From Paracoccus methylarcula (GTDB lineage: Bacteria > Pseudomonadota > Alphaproteobacteria > Rhodobacterales > Rhodobacteraceae), in NCBI RefSeq assembly GCF_003007735.2, contig NZ_PXNQ02000014.1:1-64000 (forward strand): 64,000 nucleotides of DNA, given 5' to 3'. Both the position numbers and the translations under genes were made by a program. This document shows positions 29,633 to 38,659 of this stretch, piece after piece (the stretch's first letter is position 1; every line of letters begins with the position of its first letter). The notes beneath the pieces were generated by a model. It saw only the letters and a list, made by a program, of their open reading frames with translations, had not been told where the DNA came from and searched no databases.

Positions 29633-29813
29633 CCTGTGGCGGCGGAAGAAAAGGATTCGTCGCAGGCCGGAAGGCAAATTCCCGGCACGGGCTTTGCATC
29701 GGTGGAAAATTTCCGATCGGGCAGGCCGGCGGCGGGAAAGCTGCGAGAGCAGGAGACCGGCAGGGCCAATCCGGCCGGTCTGGGATAGCGTCTGGATGAG
29801 CTGCCGTTTTTTT
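29633..29813 (+). ncRNA. candidate structured RNA with intrinsic terminator
   Basis: The 260 bases before arfB hold no gene but look like an RNA. A TACAAT -10-like box lies at 29621-29626. GGCGGC near the presumed 5' end can pair with GCTGCC just before a run of seven T (29807-29813). CGGCAG (29758-29763) pairs with CTGCCG (29801-29806) to make an intrinsic terminator. AGACCGG (29754-29760) can instead pair with CCGGTCT (29775-29781), so alternative folds exist. The stretch GAGCAGGAGACCGGC resembles the B12 box of cobalamin riboswitches, and ATCGGTGGAAAATTTCCGAT resembles its GGTG-AA-CC hairpin, but the full aptamer is not evident. It could be an sRNA or a leader of arfB. Confidence 0.4.
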
Positions 29814-29870
29814 CAACCATGTCATGTTTGTTGTTTTGAATGATGGGATAAACCGCCATATCTAGAGGCC

Positions 29871-30293
29871 ATGATCTACGTGTCCGAAAATATCGCGATT
29901 GAAGAGTGGGAATTGTCCGAGCATTTCACACGGGCCCAGGGACCGGGCGGCCAGAACGTGAACAAGGTCGAAACCGCGGTGGAGCTGCGTTTCGAGGCCG
30001 CGCGGTCACCCAATCTGTCCGATCCGGTCAAGCGGCGGCTGCAGCGGCTTGCGGGGCGGCGCTGGACGTCGGATGGCGCCGTGGTGATCCTGTCGCAGGA
30101 AACCCGCAGCCAGTCCCGCAACCGCGAGATTGCCCGCGACCGGCTGGCCGATCTGGTCCGGCGGGCATTGCTGGCGCCCAAGCGGCGGATCGCGACCCGT
30201 CCCACGCTTGGCAGCAAGAAACGGCGCCTGAAGGCCAAGGCGGTGCGGGGGCAGGTCAAGGCGCTGCGTGGCCGGGTGGAGTCCGACGAATGA
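29871..30293 (+). CDS. arfB: alternative ribosome-rescue peptidyl-tRNA hydrolase ArfB
   Basis: Hydrolyses peptidyl-tRNA on stalled ribosomes lacking a stop codon. It is 140 aa. The catalytic GGQ is at residues 26-28 in RAQGPGGQNVNKVETAVELRF. A C-terminal Lys/Arg-rich tail (about residues 105-135, GSKKRRLKAKAVRGQVKALR) would enter the empty mRNA channel, as known for the family. The length and tail separate it from release factors 1 and 2. The stop overlaps the NUDIX gene start. The structured region just upstream may be its leader. Confidence 0.93.
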   Translation: MIYVSENIAIEEWELSEHFTRAQGPGGQNVNKVETAVELRFEAARSPNLSDPVKRRLQRLAGRRWTSDGAVVILSQETRSQSRNREIARDRLADLVRRALLAPKRRIATRPTLGSKKRRLKAKAVRGQVKALRGRVESDE

Positions 30294-30742
30294 ACATGCT
30301 GCGCAGATCCATCCGGATGCTTCTGGGAAAGCGGCCCCTGTCCCTGCAGGTGGGGGCATTGTGCCTTGATCCCGGGACGGGGCGGGTGCTGCTGGTCACC
30401 AGCCGGGGGACCGGGCGGTGGGTGATTCCCAAGGGCTGGCCGATGGAGGGGCACAGCCTGCCCGGGGCCGCTGCGCGCGAAGCGTGGGAAGAGGCCGGGG
30501 TGGAAGGCCGCATCACCCACGAGGAGATTGGCCGCTATAGCTATGACAAGGAACAGGATAGCGGCTTTTCGGTGCCCGTCGAAGTCGCGGTCTTTCCGTT
30601 GCATGTCGAAAAATGCAGAAAAAGCTTTCCCGAAGCCGCGGAACGTGAACGTCGCTGGTTCACTCCTGAAGAGGCGATACCTATGGTTGCCGAACCGGGT
30701 CTGAAGACTATCTTGCGGGGATTGTCCCAGACACGGGGCTAA
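30290..30742 (+). CDS. NUDIX hydrolase
   Basis: A 150-residue NUDIX-fold pyrophosphohydrolase. The NUDIX box is complete: GWPMEGHSLPGAAAREAWEEAG, with the metal-binding REAWEEAG helix. The strand before it reads WVIPKG. This WxIPKG plus YSYDK pattern is that of diphosphoinositol-polyphosphate/diadenosine-polyphosphate hydrolase-like members; the substrate is unproven. The ATG at 30290 overlaps the arfB stop (ATGA), which sets the start despite a longer open frame upstream. Confidence 0.9.
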   Translation: MNMLRRSIRMLLGKRPLSLQVGALCLDPGTGRVLLVTSRGTGRWVIPKGWPMEGHSLPGAAAREAWEEAGVEGRITHEEIGRYSYDKEQDSGFSVPVEVAVFPLHVEKCRKSFPEAAERERRWFTPEEAIPMVAEPGLKTILRGLSQTRG

Positions 30743-30771
30743 GGCACGGGCACCGGCGGAGGGGCATCGGT

Positions 30772-32220
30772 ATGAGGCTTGGCAAACGCGGCTTTCATGT
30801 CCTTGACAAGGATCTGGGTCGGATCACCCATGTCGAGACGGCGCAGATCCATGCGTTTCGGCCGGTGCTGCGATTGGGGCTTGCGATCCTGCTATGCGTT
30901 GCCGTGCTGATCCTGTCGATGGGGATGATGGGGCGCGATCCGGGCTTTGTCGGCGTGGGGGCGGGTTTGATCGTCGCCTGCTGGCTGGGGCTTGCGATCG
31001 GATCGAACGATGTGGCCAATTCCCTGGGGCCGGCCGTGGGCGCGGGGGCCATCGGCCTGCTGCCGGGATTGGCGCTGGTGGCATTGGCCGAGATCGCCGG
31101 AGCCAGCCTGGCCGGCGGCGCCGTCACTCATCGCCTTGCCGGGGGGATCTTCGATGCGGGGTTCATTGCATCGGCGGGTCAGGAACAGATGCTGATGCTG
31201 GCGGCCCTGATCGGTGCCGCAAGCTGGATCACGCTTGCAAGCGGGGCCGGGCTGCCGGTCAGCACCTCGCATTCCATCGTCGGCGCCATCGCGGGGGCCA
31301 GCATGGCGGCGCTCGGAGCCGGGGCCGTGCATTGGAACAGCTTGCTGACCATCGCATCGGCCTGGATCATCTCGCCGTTGTTTGCCGGGGCACTGGCGGC
31401 GGTGATCCTTGCCTTCGTCACCGTCTATGTGCGCGAGGCGCCCGATCGTGCGGCAGCGGCGCAACGCTGGCTCCCCGTGCTGATCGGCGCGATGGCGGGG
31501 TTGTTCCTGGCTTACCTGGCATTGCTGGTCGCGCGCCGCCTGGATATCTGGCCGCTGCCACCTGTTCTGCTGGCCTTGCTGACGGGTTTTCCGGTGGGGT
31601 GGATGATACGCCGGCGTCTTGAGGCCGAGTTTTCCGGGGGGCGGGAAAGGCCGCGCATGAAGCACCTGTTCCGCCCGCCCTTGCTGGCTTCGGTGGTGAT
31701 CATGGCCTTTGCACATGGAGCCAATGATGTCGGCAATGTCGCCGGCCCGCTGTCGGTATTTCTTCCCCTGGCCGGTACGGGGACGGGGACCGGTTTGCAG
31801 GTTCCGCTGCTGGTGCTGCTGATGGCAGGACTGGCGATCGCCCTGGGGACATTGCTGTTCGGGCGGCGATTGGTGGCCATGGTCGGAACCGGGATCACGA
31901 GGCTGAACCCGGTGCGCGCCTTCTGCGTTTCGTTGGCGACGGCGGCAACGGTGCTGGGCGCGTCCGGAGCAGGGCTGCCGGTATCGACCACCCATGTCGC
32001 AGTAGGGGGAATTTTCGGAGTGGGTTTCATACGCGAGTGGCTTGATCGCCGTCGCAATCGCAACCGCGAGGCACTGCCCGCCGAAGAAACCCGCCGCCGC
32101 CTGCTGATCCGCCGCAGCCATGTTGCCACGATCACCGCCGCTTGGGTGGTGACGGTGCCGATGACGGCGGTTCTCGGGGCGGTCGGCTACCTGCTGATCA
32201 GGCTGGCGACCGGGATATGA
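30772..32220 (+). CDS. PiT-family inorganic phosphate transporter
   Basis: A 482-residue low-affinity phosphate (metal-phosphate) symporter with about eleven membrane helices. The two PiT repeats are clear: GSNDVANSLGPAVGAGAI in the first half and FAHGANDVGNVAGPLSVF in the second. Each half also has the GLPVSTSHSIVGAI or GLPVSTTHVAVGGI motif. A GGAGGGG stands before the start. It lies 29 bases after the NUDIX gene and probably belongs to the same transcript. Confidence 0.92.
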   Translation: MRLGKRGFHVLDKDLGRITHVETAQIHAFRPVLRLGLAILLCVAVLILSMGMMGRDPGFVGVGAGLIVACWLGLAIGSNDVANSLGPAVGAGAIGLLPGLALVALAEIAGASLAGGAVTHRLAGGIFDAGFIASAGQEQMLMLAALIGAASWITLASGAGLPVSTSHSIVGAIAGASMAALGAGAVHWNSLLTIASAWIISPLFAGALAAVILAFVTVYVREAPDRAAAAQRWLPVLIGAMAGLFLAYLALLVARRLDIWPLPPVLLALLTGFPVGWMIRRRLEAEFSGGRERPRMKHLFRPPLLASVVIMAFAHGANDVGNVAGPLSVFLPLAGTGTGTGLQVPLLVLLMAGLAIALGTLLFGRRLVAMVGTGITRLNPVRAFCVSLATAATVLGASGAGLPVSTTHVAVGGIFGVGFIREWLDRRRNRNREALPAEETRRRLLIRRSHVATITAAWVVTVPMTAVLGAVGYLLIRLATGI

Positions 32221-32224
32221 AGTC

Positions 32225-33517
32225 TCAGACGATCACCTTCTCGGCGACCTGCTGGCCCACATCGAACACGCGCTTGTAACGCTTGATCTCATCGGCGGGA
32301 CCCATCGCCTTGGCCGGGTTGTCAGACAGCTTGACCGTGGGGTTTCCATTCGCGGCGACCGCCTTGCAGACCAGGCTGAACGGGGCCAGCCCATCGCCCG
32401 GGACCAGCCCGCGAAAATCATTGGTCAACAGGGTGCCCCAACCGAAGCTGACCTTGACCCTGCCATGAAACTGCCGGTGCAGTTCGATGATCCTGGCGAC
32501 ATCCAGCCCGTCCGAAAAGATCACCAGCTTCTCGCGGGGATCCTCGCCCCTTTCGCGCCACCAGCTTATCGCGGCCTCGGCCCCCGTCGCCGGATCTCCG
32601 CTGTCGATACGGATCCCGGTCCAGCCCGCCAGCCAGTCCGGCGCATGTTCCAGAAATCCCGCGCTGCCATAGGTGTCGGGCAGGATGATGCGCAGATTGC
32701 CCTCATGCTCCTCGTGCCAATCGGCCAGGACGTCATAGGGCGCCCGGCGCAGGGCCTGATCGTCCTTGGCCAGCGCGGCATAAACCATGGGCAATTCATG
32801 TGCATTGGTGCCGATGGCCTCGATATCGCGATGCATGGCGATCAGGCAGTTCGAGGTGCCGGTAAAGCGTTCGCCCAGCCCTTCGATCATTGCCTGCACG
32901 CACCAATCCTGCCACAGGAAACTGTGCCGCCGCCGGGTGCCAAAATCGGCGATCAGCAGGTCGGGCAGTTCCCGAAGCGCCTCGATCTTCTCCCATACGC
33001 GGGTCATGGCGCGGGCATAGAGGACCTGCAGTTCGAACCTGCCCATATCCTTGAGCACGGCCCGCGAACGCAATTCCATCAGGATGGCCAGCGCGGGGAT
33101 TTCCCACAGCATCACCTCGGGCCAGCTTCCCTCGAAGGTCAGCTCATATTGCCCGTCGCGTTTCTCCAGCTGATAGGGTGGCAGTCGCAGCCCTTCCAGG
33201 AAACTCATGAAATCGGAGCGGAACATCTGGCGCTTGCCGTAGAAGGTGTTGCCGCGCAGCCAGGTGCTTTCGCCCCGCGACAGGGACAATCCCCGCACAT
33301 GGTCGAGTTGTTCGCGCAATTCGCCCTCGTCGATGATCTCGGCCAGGCGAATGGATTTGCTGCGGTTGATCAGGCTGAAAGTGACGGTGGTGTCGGGACG
33401 ATTGCGGAATACCGACTGGCACATCAGCAGCTTGTAGAAATCGTCATCGATCAGCGACCGCACGATCGGGTCGATCTTCCATTTGTGATTATAGACGCGC
33501 GTGGCGATATCGGCCAT
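32225..33517 (-). CDS. pncB: nicotinate phosphoribosyltransferase
   Basis: Converts nicotinate and phosphoribosyl pyrophosphate to nicotinate mononucleotide, with ATP hydrolysis, in NAD salvage. It is 430 aa. It has YKLLMCQSVF, the core GTSNCLIAMH, the PRPP-binding IRIDSGDP and the late motif FGWGTLLTND. The start at 33517 is chosen from the AGGAG upstream and the family N-terminus MADIATRVYN. It follows pncA by 72 bases on the same strand, forming a nicotinamide-to-NaMN salvage unit. Its end is 5 bases from the convergent PiT gene. Confidence 0.95.
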   Translation of the reverse strand: MADIATRVYNHKWKIDPIVRSLIDDDFYKLLMCQSVFRNRPDTTVTFSLINRSKSIRLAEIIDEGELREQLDHVRGLSLSRGESTWLRGNTFYGKRQMFRSDFMSFLEGLRLPPYQLEKRDGQYELTFEGSWPEVMLWEIPALAILMELRSRAVLKDMGRFELQVLYARAMTRVWEKIEALRELPDLLIADFGTRRRHSFLWQDWCVQAMIEGLGERFTGTSNCLIAMHRDIEAIGTNAHELPMVYAALAKDDQALRRAPYDVLADWHEEHEGNLRIILPDTYGSAGFLEHAPDWLAGWTGIRIDSGDPATGAEAAISWWRERGEDPREKLVIFSDGLDVARIIELHRQFHGRVKVSFGWGTLLTNDFRGLVPGDGLAPFSLVCKAVAANGNPTVKLSDNPAKAMGPADEIKRYKRVFDVGQQVAEKVIV

Positions 33518-33589
33518 GACCGGGCTCCTGAACAACGATCCTCTTGGTGCCTGTTGGCGGCGGGGCATGCAAGGGTATGCGATGGGCCG

Positions 33590-34186
33590 TCAACGCAGTG
33601 TGACCCCCGCGCCGCGCATCTCGGCCCGCGCCTTTTCAAGGCTGCCATCCAGATCGATGGCGCGCGTGGCCGCTTCGATGACGGTCACCTCAAAGCCCAG
33701 CTTCGCGGCGTCGATGGCGCTCCAGGCGACGCAGAAATCATGGGCAAGCCCGACAAGGCTCAGATCGGTCAGGCCGCGTTCGCGCAGATATCCCGCCAGC
33801 CCGGTCGGTGTCTCGTGATCATTCTCGAAGAAGGCGGAATAGCTGTCGATCCCTGGCCGAAAGCCCTTGCGCAGCACCAGGTCGGCCCGATCGGTATTCA
33901 ACCCGGGATGAAATGCCGCCCCCTCGCTACCGATGACGCAATGGCGCGGCCACAGGACCTGCGGGCCATAGGGCATCTCGGTCAGGCTGAACGGGGGGGC
34001 GCCCGGATGGTTATCGGCAAAGCTGGCGTGATCGGCGGGGTGCCAGTCCTGGGTCAGCACGACTGCGTCGAATTCACCCATCAGCGCGTTGATAGGTCCG
34101 ACGATTTGGTCGCCTTCTGCCACGGCCAGCGCGCCGTCGGGGCAGAAATCATTCTGCATGTCGATGACGATCAGGGCCCTGGGCAT
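33590..34186 (-). CDS. pncA: nicotinamidase
   Basis: Deamidates nicotinamide to nicotinate, feeding PncB. It is 198 aa. The catalytic Asp9 is in VIDMQNDF, the metal site is in [12 protein letters not shown], the Lys is in VLRKGF and the catalytic Cys is in [17 protein letters not shown] differs slightly from the usual GLATDY but keeps the Cys. A near-perfect AAGGAGG lies just before the ATG at 34186. It is the first gene of the pncA-pncB operon and divergent from trhO. Confidence 0.94.
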   Translation of the reverse strand: MPRALIVIDMQNDFCPDGALAVAEGDQIVGPINALMGEFDAVVLTQDWHPADHASFADNHPGAPPFSLTEMPYGPQVLWPRHCVIGSEGAAFHPGLNTDRADLVLRKGFRPGIDSYSAFFENDHETPTGLAGYLRERGLTDLSLVGLAHDFCVAWSAIDAAKLGFEVTVIEAATRAIDLDGSLEKARAEMRGAGVTLR

Positions 34187-34301
34187 GATCACCTCCTTTT
34201 GCTTCAACCTATGGGTAGAAAGCGCTCACGGTCGCGTCAATGCCTTTGGGTGCGCCCGCAGCCTCTTGCCTTGCCGGGTACAGCTGGCTTATGCCCCGCC
34301 C

Positions 34302-35201
34302 ATGCTGATCGTCGCCGCCCTTTACCACTTTACCCGGTTCACGAATCCCGCCGCCTTGCGGGACCCCTTGCTGACGGTTTGCGAGGCGCATGGCATTCGC
34401 GGAACGCTGCTTCTGGCAGGTGAGGGGATCAACGGCACCATCGCGGGCAATCGCGCTGGTATCGACAGGGTGCTGGCCCATATCCGGTCGCTGCCCGGCT
34501 GCACGGAGCTTGAATGGAAAGAGAGCTCCGCCGAGACCATGCCTTTCGGGCGCATGAAGATACGTCTCAAGCAAGAGATCGTGACCATGGGCCAGCCCGA
34601 TGTCGATCCGGCCGCCTCCGTGGGGCATTATGTCGATCCGGCAGAGTGGAATGCGCTGATCACCGCGCCGGATGTTGCAGTGATCGATACCCGCAACGAC
34701 TATGAAACCGGGATCGGCACATTCGAGGGCGCGGTCGATCCGGGTACGAAAACCTTCCGTGAATTCCCTGACTGGTGGCGGCAGAATGCGCATCGCTTTC
34801 ACAACAAGCGCATTGCCATGTTCTGCACCGGCGGAATCCGTTGCGAGAAATCGACGAATTACCTGTTATCGCAAGGGGTGACAGAGGTCTTTCACCTCAA
34901 GGGCGGGATCCTGAAATATCTGGAAGAGATCCCCGAGGAGGAAAGTCTCTGGCAGGGGGAATGCTTTGTCTTCGACCAACGTGTCAGCCTGACCCACGGG
35001 CTTGGACAGGGGCGTCACATCCTCTGCCATGCCTGCCGCCGTCCCCTGGCCCCCGAGGATCGTGCCCGCCCGGAATTCGAAGAGGGCGTGAGCTGTCACC
35101 GTTGCCTGCACGAATATGACGCCCCGGATCGCGCCCGCTTTCGCGAACGCCAGCGCCAATTCGTCCTGGCCGAAAAACGCGCGGCACAGCGCGAAGACTG
35201 A
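34302..35201 (+). CDS. trhO: tRNA uridine 5-oxyacetic acid-related hydroxylase / rhodanese TrhO (YceA family)
   Basis: TrhO forms 5-hydroxyuridine at tRNA wobble position 34 using O2. It is 299 aa. The N-terminal acylphosphatase-like domain starts [13 protein letters not shown] and has [14 protein letters not shown]. The rhodanese domain holds the active Cys in [16 protein letters not shown]-terminal Cys-rich part ([10 protein letters not shown], then CHRC) may bind metal. The start at 34302 is set by the family N-terminus. It is a single gene between pncA and lexA. Confidence 0.92.
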   Translation: MLIVAALYHFTRFTNPAALRDPLLTVCEAHGIRGTLLLAGEGINGTIAGNRAGIDRVLAHIRSLPGCTELEWKESSAETMPFGRMKIRLKQEIVTMGQPDVDPAASVGHYVDPAEWNALITAPDVAVIDTRNDYETGIGTFEGAVDPGTKTFREFPDWWRQNAHRFHNKRIAMFCTGGIRCEKSTNYLLSQGVTEVFHLKGGILKYLEEIPEEESLWQGECFVFDQRVSLTHGLGQGRHILCHACRRPLAPEDRARPEFEEGVSCHRCLHEYDAPDRARFRERQRQFVLAEKRAAQRED

Positions 35202-35264
35202 GCCATATTCTCAGGCGTTGAAGAGCGCCCTTCGGCAGATGGCGATACGGCCGCCATCATGTCC

Positions 35265-35990
35265 TCAGTAACTGCGGATCAGGCCGACCAAGCGCCCCCG
35301 CACCTGCACCGCATGATCGGGCAGGACGCGTGTTTCATAGGCAGGGTTTGCAGCTTCCAGCGCGATCATCTTGCCCTTGCGGCGAAAGCGCTTCAGTGTC
35401 GCCTCGGTCCCTTCGATCAATGCCACGATGATGTCGCCATTCTCGGCAATGTCCTGGTGACGGATGATCACGACATCGCCGTCATGGATCCCGGCATCGA
35501 TCATCGAATCGCCCCTCACCTCCAGCGCATAATGATCCCCGGGACCGGTCAGCATGCTGCCGGGAACCGAGACATGTTGCGCCACCTCCGATATCGCCTC
35601 GATCGGGACACCGGCTGCGATCCGGCCCATCAGGGGCAGATCGATCGCACCGCTATCGGTGAGCGGCATTGCACCGCGCGGTTGCTTTGGACGTGAATTT
35701 CCGACGACTCTGGGAGAAAAACCCGCAGGGGATTTTGCCGATCCGTCATTCGTCTTTGCCTGCGGTCTCGACAATGTGTCTGGCAGGCGAACGATCTCGA
35801 GCGCGCGGGCGCGGTGGGGAAGACGGCGGATGAAGCCACGTTCCTCCAGCGCCGTCACCAGCCGGTGAATCCCGGATTTGGATCGCAGATCCAGCGCATC
35901 CTTCATTTCGTCGAATGATGGGGGGACGCCATCCCGGTTCATTCTTTGACTAATGAATTCCAGCAGTTGTATCTGCTTTTTCGTCAGCAT
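35265..35990 (-). CDS. lexA: SOS repressor LexA
   Basis: LexA represses DNA-damage genes and is inactivated by RecA-stimulated self-cleavage. It is 241 aa. The winged HTH spans residues 1-70 ([20 protein letters not shown]). The cleavage site is Ala126-Gly127 in RIAAGVP, the catalytic Ser162 is in RGDSMIDAG and Lys200 is in GTEATLK. The acidic/polar linker is long (about residues 70-118), as in other alphaproteobacteria. A perfect alphaproteobacterial SOS box lies upstream, so it is autoregulated. It follows the trpC-moaC-moeA genes on the same strand. Confidence 0.96.
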   Translation of the reverse strand: MLTKKQIQLLEFISQRMNRDGVPPSFDEMKDALDLRSKSGIHRLVTALEERGFIRRLPHRARALEIVRLPDTLSRPQAKTNDGSAKSPAGFSPRVVGNSRPKQPRGAMPLTDSGAIDLPLMGRIAAGVPIEAISEVAQHVSVPGSMLTGPGDHYALEVRGDSMIDAGIHDGDVVIIRHQDIAENGDIIVALIEGTEATLKRFRRKGKMIALEAANPAYETRVLPDHAVQVRGRLVGLIRSY

Positions 35991-36013
35991 CTACCCGTCC
36001 TCATCCAGCAGGT

Positions 36014-36028
36014 GTTCTGCTAATGTTC
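36014..36028 (-). promoter_or_regulatory. LexA operator (SOS box GTTC-N7-GTTC)
   Basis: GTTC at 36014-36017, seven bases, GTTC at 36025-36028 form an exact match to the alphaproteobacterial SOS box. It ends 24 bases upstream of the lexA start codon. Two adjacent GAATC sites (36037-36046) lie just beyond it. Confidence 0.85.
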
Positions 36029-36089
36029 TACCTCATGAATCGAATCGCGTCAATCGGCATACGCATTTGACCGGGTTTTAGATGAATCG

Positions 36090-37268
36090 TCAGGGGAACA
36101 GGGGCAGGTAATCCATGATCTCGCCCGCCTGTCTCGCCGGATCATGTGGCGGACGGATCAGCAGCGCATCCGCTTGCGACAGCACCGACAGGAGCGATGA
36201 ATCCTGGCGATCGAACGGGCTGATGACGGGCAGATCCCCGCCCTCGGTAAGACGGGCGCGCAGATAGTGCTGGCGCCGTCCTTCCGGCGGCAGCGCATTG
36301 GCGAGCCTTGCGTGGAAACGGCGTTTCCCGGTGGGCAAGCCTTGCATCGCGTGAATGAGCGGTTGCATGAAGATCGTCGCGCAAACGATTGCGGATACGG
36401 GATTTCCCGGAAGGCCAAGCATCGCGCATTCGCCGATACGCCCGGCCATCAGCGGTTTGCCTGGACGCATCGCGATCTTGTAGAAGGCGCGCTCCATCCC
36501 CATGGATTCGGCCACTTTCCCGACCAGGTCGTGATCGCCCACCGAGGCCCCGCCGATGGTGACCAGCAGATCGGCACCCTGCGCACGGGCAAAGCTTTCG
36601 CGCAGGCTGTCCTGGCTGTCGCGGGCGATTGGCAGGATCTCGGCTTCGGCCCCGGCCGCGCGGGCAATCGCCGCAACGGCAAGATCGTTGGAGCTGATGA
36701 TCTGGCCCTCGGACGGTGCTTCACCCGGGCGGACCAGTTCATCCCCGCCCGCCAGAACGGCGACTTTCGGGCGTTTCGCCACGGTCACCTGCGGCAGGTT
36801 CATCGCAGCCAGCAGGGCGATATCGGCGGGAGAGAGGCACCGCCCGGGCTCGATCCGGTCGCCTTCGCTGAAATCGCATCCACGGTTGCGGATATAACTG
36901 TCCTGCGAAGGGGCGGTCACGGTCAGCCATTCGCCGTCGCGCTGCGTGTTTTCCTGCATCTCGACACGGTCATAGCCGGGCGGGACGGCGCCGCCGGTAA
37001 AGATCCGGATCGCGGTTCCGGGCTCGGCCTTACCGGTCCAGGGGTGACCCGCTGCCGCTTCCCCGATCACCCGCAGCCGCTGCCCCAGATCGGCATGGCG
37101 CAGCGCATAGCCATCCATCGCCGCCGAGTCGAAGGGCGGTTGCGTCATGCGCGAGATCGCGGGTTCCAGCAATACCCGCCCGGCGGCCTGATCCAGCGCA
37201 AGCACCTCGCCCCGCGGAGCGCCCGCCAGTGACAGGACCCGGGCAAGCGCCTCTTCGACCGAAATCAT
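36090..37268 (-). CDS. moeA: molybdopterin molybdenumtransferase
   Basis: Inserts molybdate into adenylylated molybdopterin, the last step of molybdenum cofactor synthesis. It is 392 aa. Visible motifs are PPFDSAAMDGYALR in the N-terminal part, IFTGGAVPPGYD, VTIGGASVGDHD (substrate site) and LPGNPVSA. The start ATG overlaps the corrected moaC stop, as expected for coupled genes. The gene ends 99 bases before lexA. No molybdoenzyme gene lies in this window. Confidence 0.94.
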   Translation of the reverse strand: MISVEEALARVLSLAGAPRGEVLALDQAAGRVLLEPAISRMTQPPFDSAAMDGYALRHADLGQRLRVIGEAAAGHPWTGKAEPGTAIRIFTGGAVPPGYDRVEMQENTQRDGEWLTVTAPSQDSYIRNRGCDFSEGDRIEPGRCLSPADIALLAAMNLPQVTVAKRPKVAVLAGGDELVRPGEAPSEGQIISSNDLAVAAIARAAGAEAEILPIARDSQDSLRESFARAQGADLLVTIGGASVGDHDLVGKVAESMGMERAFYKIAMRPGKPLMAGRIGECAMLGLPGNPVSAIVCATIFMQPLIHAMQGLPTGKRRFHARLANALPPEGRRQHYLRARLTEGGDLPVISPFDRQDSSLLSVLSQADALLIRPPHDPARQAGEIMDYLPLFP

Positions 37269-37737
37269 GGCTTTGCCTCGTAATCACCTGACTTGCCGCC
37301 GCTTTTCCGCATCAGCCGGATGCCCTCGATCCTCATGCCCTTCTCGGCGCCTTGAGCATGTCATAGATGGTCAGGCAGGCGGTGGAAACGGCGGTCAGCG
37401 CCTCCATCTCGACACCGGTGCGGCCGGTCGTGCGCACGGTGGCGGTGACGCGGATCCCGGGCAGGCCGGGATCGGGCCGCAGATCCAGCGTGACCTTGGA
37501 GATCGGCAGCGGATGGCAGAGCGGGATCAGGTCAGAGGTGCGCTTGGCCCCCATGATCCCCGCCAGCCGGGCGACGCCCATGACATCGCCTTTCTTCGCC
37601 CCGCCCTCGGCCAGCGACAGCGTTTCGGGTGACATGACCACGCAGCCTTCCGCCACCGCCTCGCGCGCGCTTTCCGCCTTGCCCGAGACATCGACCATAT
37701 GTGCCTGGCCGGATTTGTCGAAATGCGTCAGGCTCAT
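37265..37737 (-). CDS. moaC: cyclic pyranopterin monophosphate synthase (frameshifted)
   Basis: Completes formation of cyclic pyranopterin monophosphate in molybdenum cofactor synthesis. As read the frame stops early at 37333 after TIYDMLKAP. One C restored to the plus-strand GGCGCC near 37348 continues it as [20 protein letters not shown], then KSGDYEAKP. That C-terminus is conserved, and the stop then overlaps the moeA ATG at 37265-37268. Corrected length is 157 aa, standard. The core motifs [24 protein letters not shown] and the active-site GVEMEALTA are intact. The start overlaps the trpC stop. Confidence 0.93.
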
Positions 37738-38525
37738 GCGGCGGGCTCCAGGATGGCGCGGGTGGCGGCGGCGACATCGGGCTGCCGCATCAGGCTTTCC
37801 CCGATCAGGAAACGATGAGCGCCGACTTGCATCATCGCGGCCAGATCGGCGGGGGTGAAAAGGCCGCTTTCGCAGACTATATCACGATCCCCGGGGATAC
37901 GCGGCGCAAGCTGTCGCGTGACATCAAGTGTCACGTCGAAGGTCTTGAGATTGCGATTGTTTATGCCGATCAATGGTGATTTCAGCCGCAAGGCGCGGTC
38001 CAGTTCCTCGGCGTCATGCACCTCGATCAGCGCATCCATGCCCCAGTGAATCGCGGCGTCCTCCAGTTCCGACGCCAGCATGTCATCGACCGAGGCCATG
38101 ATGATCAGGATGCAATCGGCGCCCCATGCCCGCGCCTCGGCGACCTGGTAAGGGTCATAGAGGAAATCCTTGCGCAGGGCGGGCAGGTTGCAGGCATCGC
38201 GGGCGGCGCCCAGGAATTCGGGCGCGCCCTGGAAACTCGGCGCATCGGTCAGCACCGACAGGCAGGCAGCCCCCCCGGCCTCATAGGCGCGGGCCAGCGC
38301 GGGCGGATCGAAATCCTCCCGGATCAGGCCCTTGGACGGGCTGGCCTTCTTGATCTCGGCGATCAGGCCCGGACCGGTCGCGGCCTTGTCCGTCAATGCG
38401 CGGGCAAAGCCGCGAGGGGGCGTCGCCGCGCGCGCGGCCGCCTCGATATCGGCCAGCGGGTGCGCGGCCTTGGCGGCGGCGACTTCTTCCAGCTTGTAGG
38501 CCTTGATCTTGTCCAGAATATCCAT
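37734..38525 (-). CDS. trpC: indole-3-glycerol-phosphate synthase
   Basis: Forms indole-3-glycerol phosphate in tryptophan synthesis. A TIM barrel of 263 aa. Motifs seen are [12 protein letters not shown] (catalytic Lys), [40 protein letters not shown] and a phosphate-binding end [13 protein letters not shown]. It is the first gene of trpC-moaC-moeA and overlaps moaC by four bases. The usual upstream partners trpG-trpD are absent; upstream is the divergent biotin transporter operon. The mixed tryptophan/molybdopterin operon is common in alphaproteobacteria. Confidence 0.95.
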   Translation of the reverse strand: MDILDKIKAYKLEEVAAAKAAHPLADIEAAARAATPPRGFARALTDKAATGPGLIAEIKKASPSKGLIREDFDPPALARAYEAGGAACLSVLTDAPSFQGAPEFLGAARDACNLPALRKDFLYDPYQVAEARAWGADCILIIMASVDDMLASELEDAAIHWGMDALIEVHDAEELDRALRLKSPLIGINNRNLKTFDVTLDVTRQLAPRIPGDRDIVCESGLFTPADLAAMMQVGAHRFLIGESLMRQPDVAAATRAILEPAA

Positions 38526-38659
38526 GCCGAAGTTCTAGCGCCGCGCGGGCCGCGAGGGAAGGGGGAGGCTGTCATCCGCATATTTCGACTGGACCCGCAG
38601 GCAATGGCTGTGCAATGCCTTCGCCCGGCCCGCAGCAAGGTGAAGATCGGAAGCCCGAG

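Noticed and set aside
32465-34423. A 652-codon plus-strand frame over pncB and pncA
   Set aside because: Antisense to the pncA-pncB operon; no recognisable domain and no ribosome-binding site.
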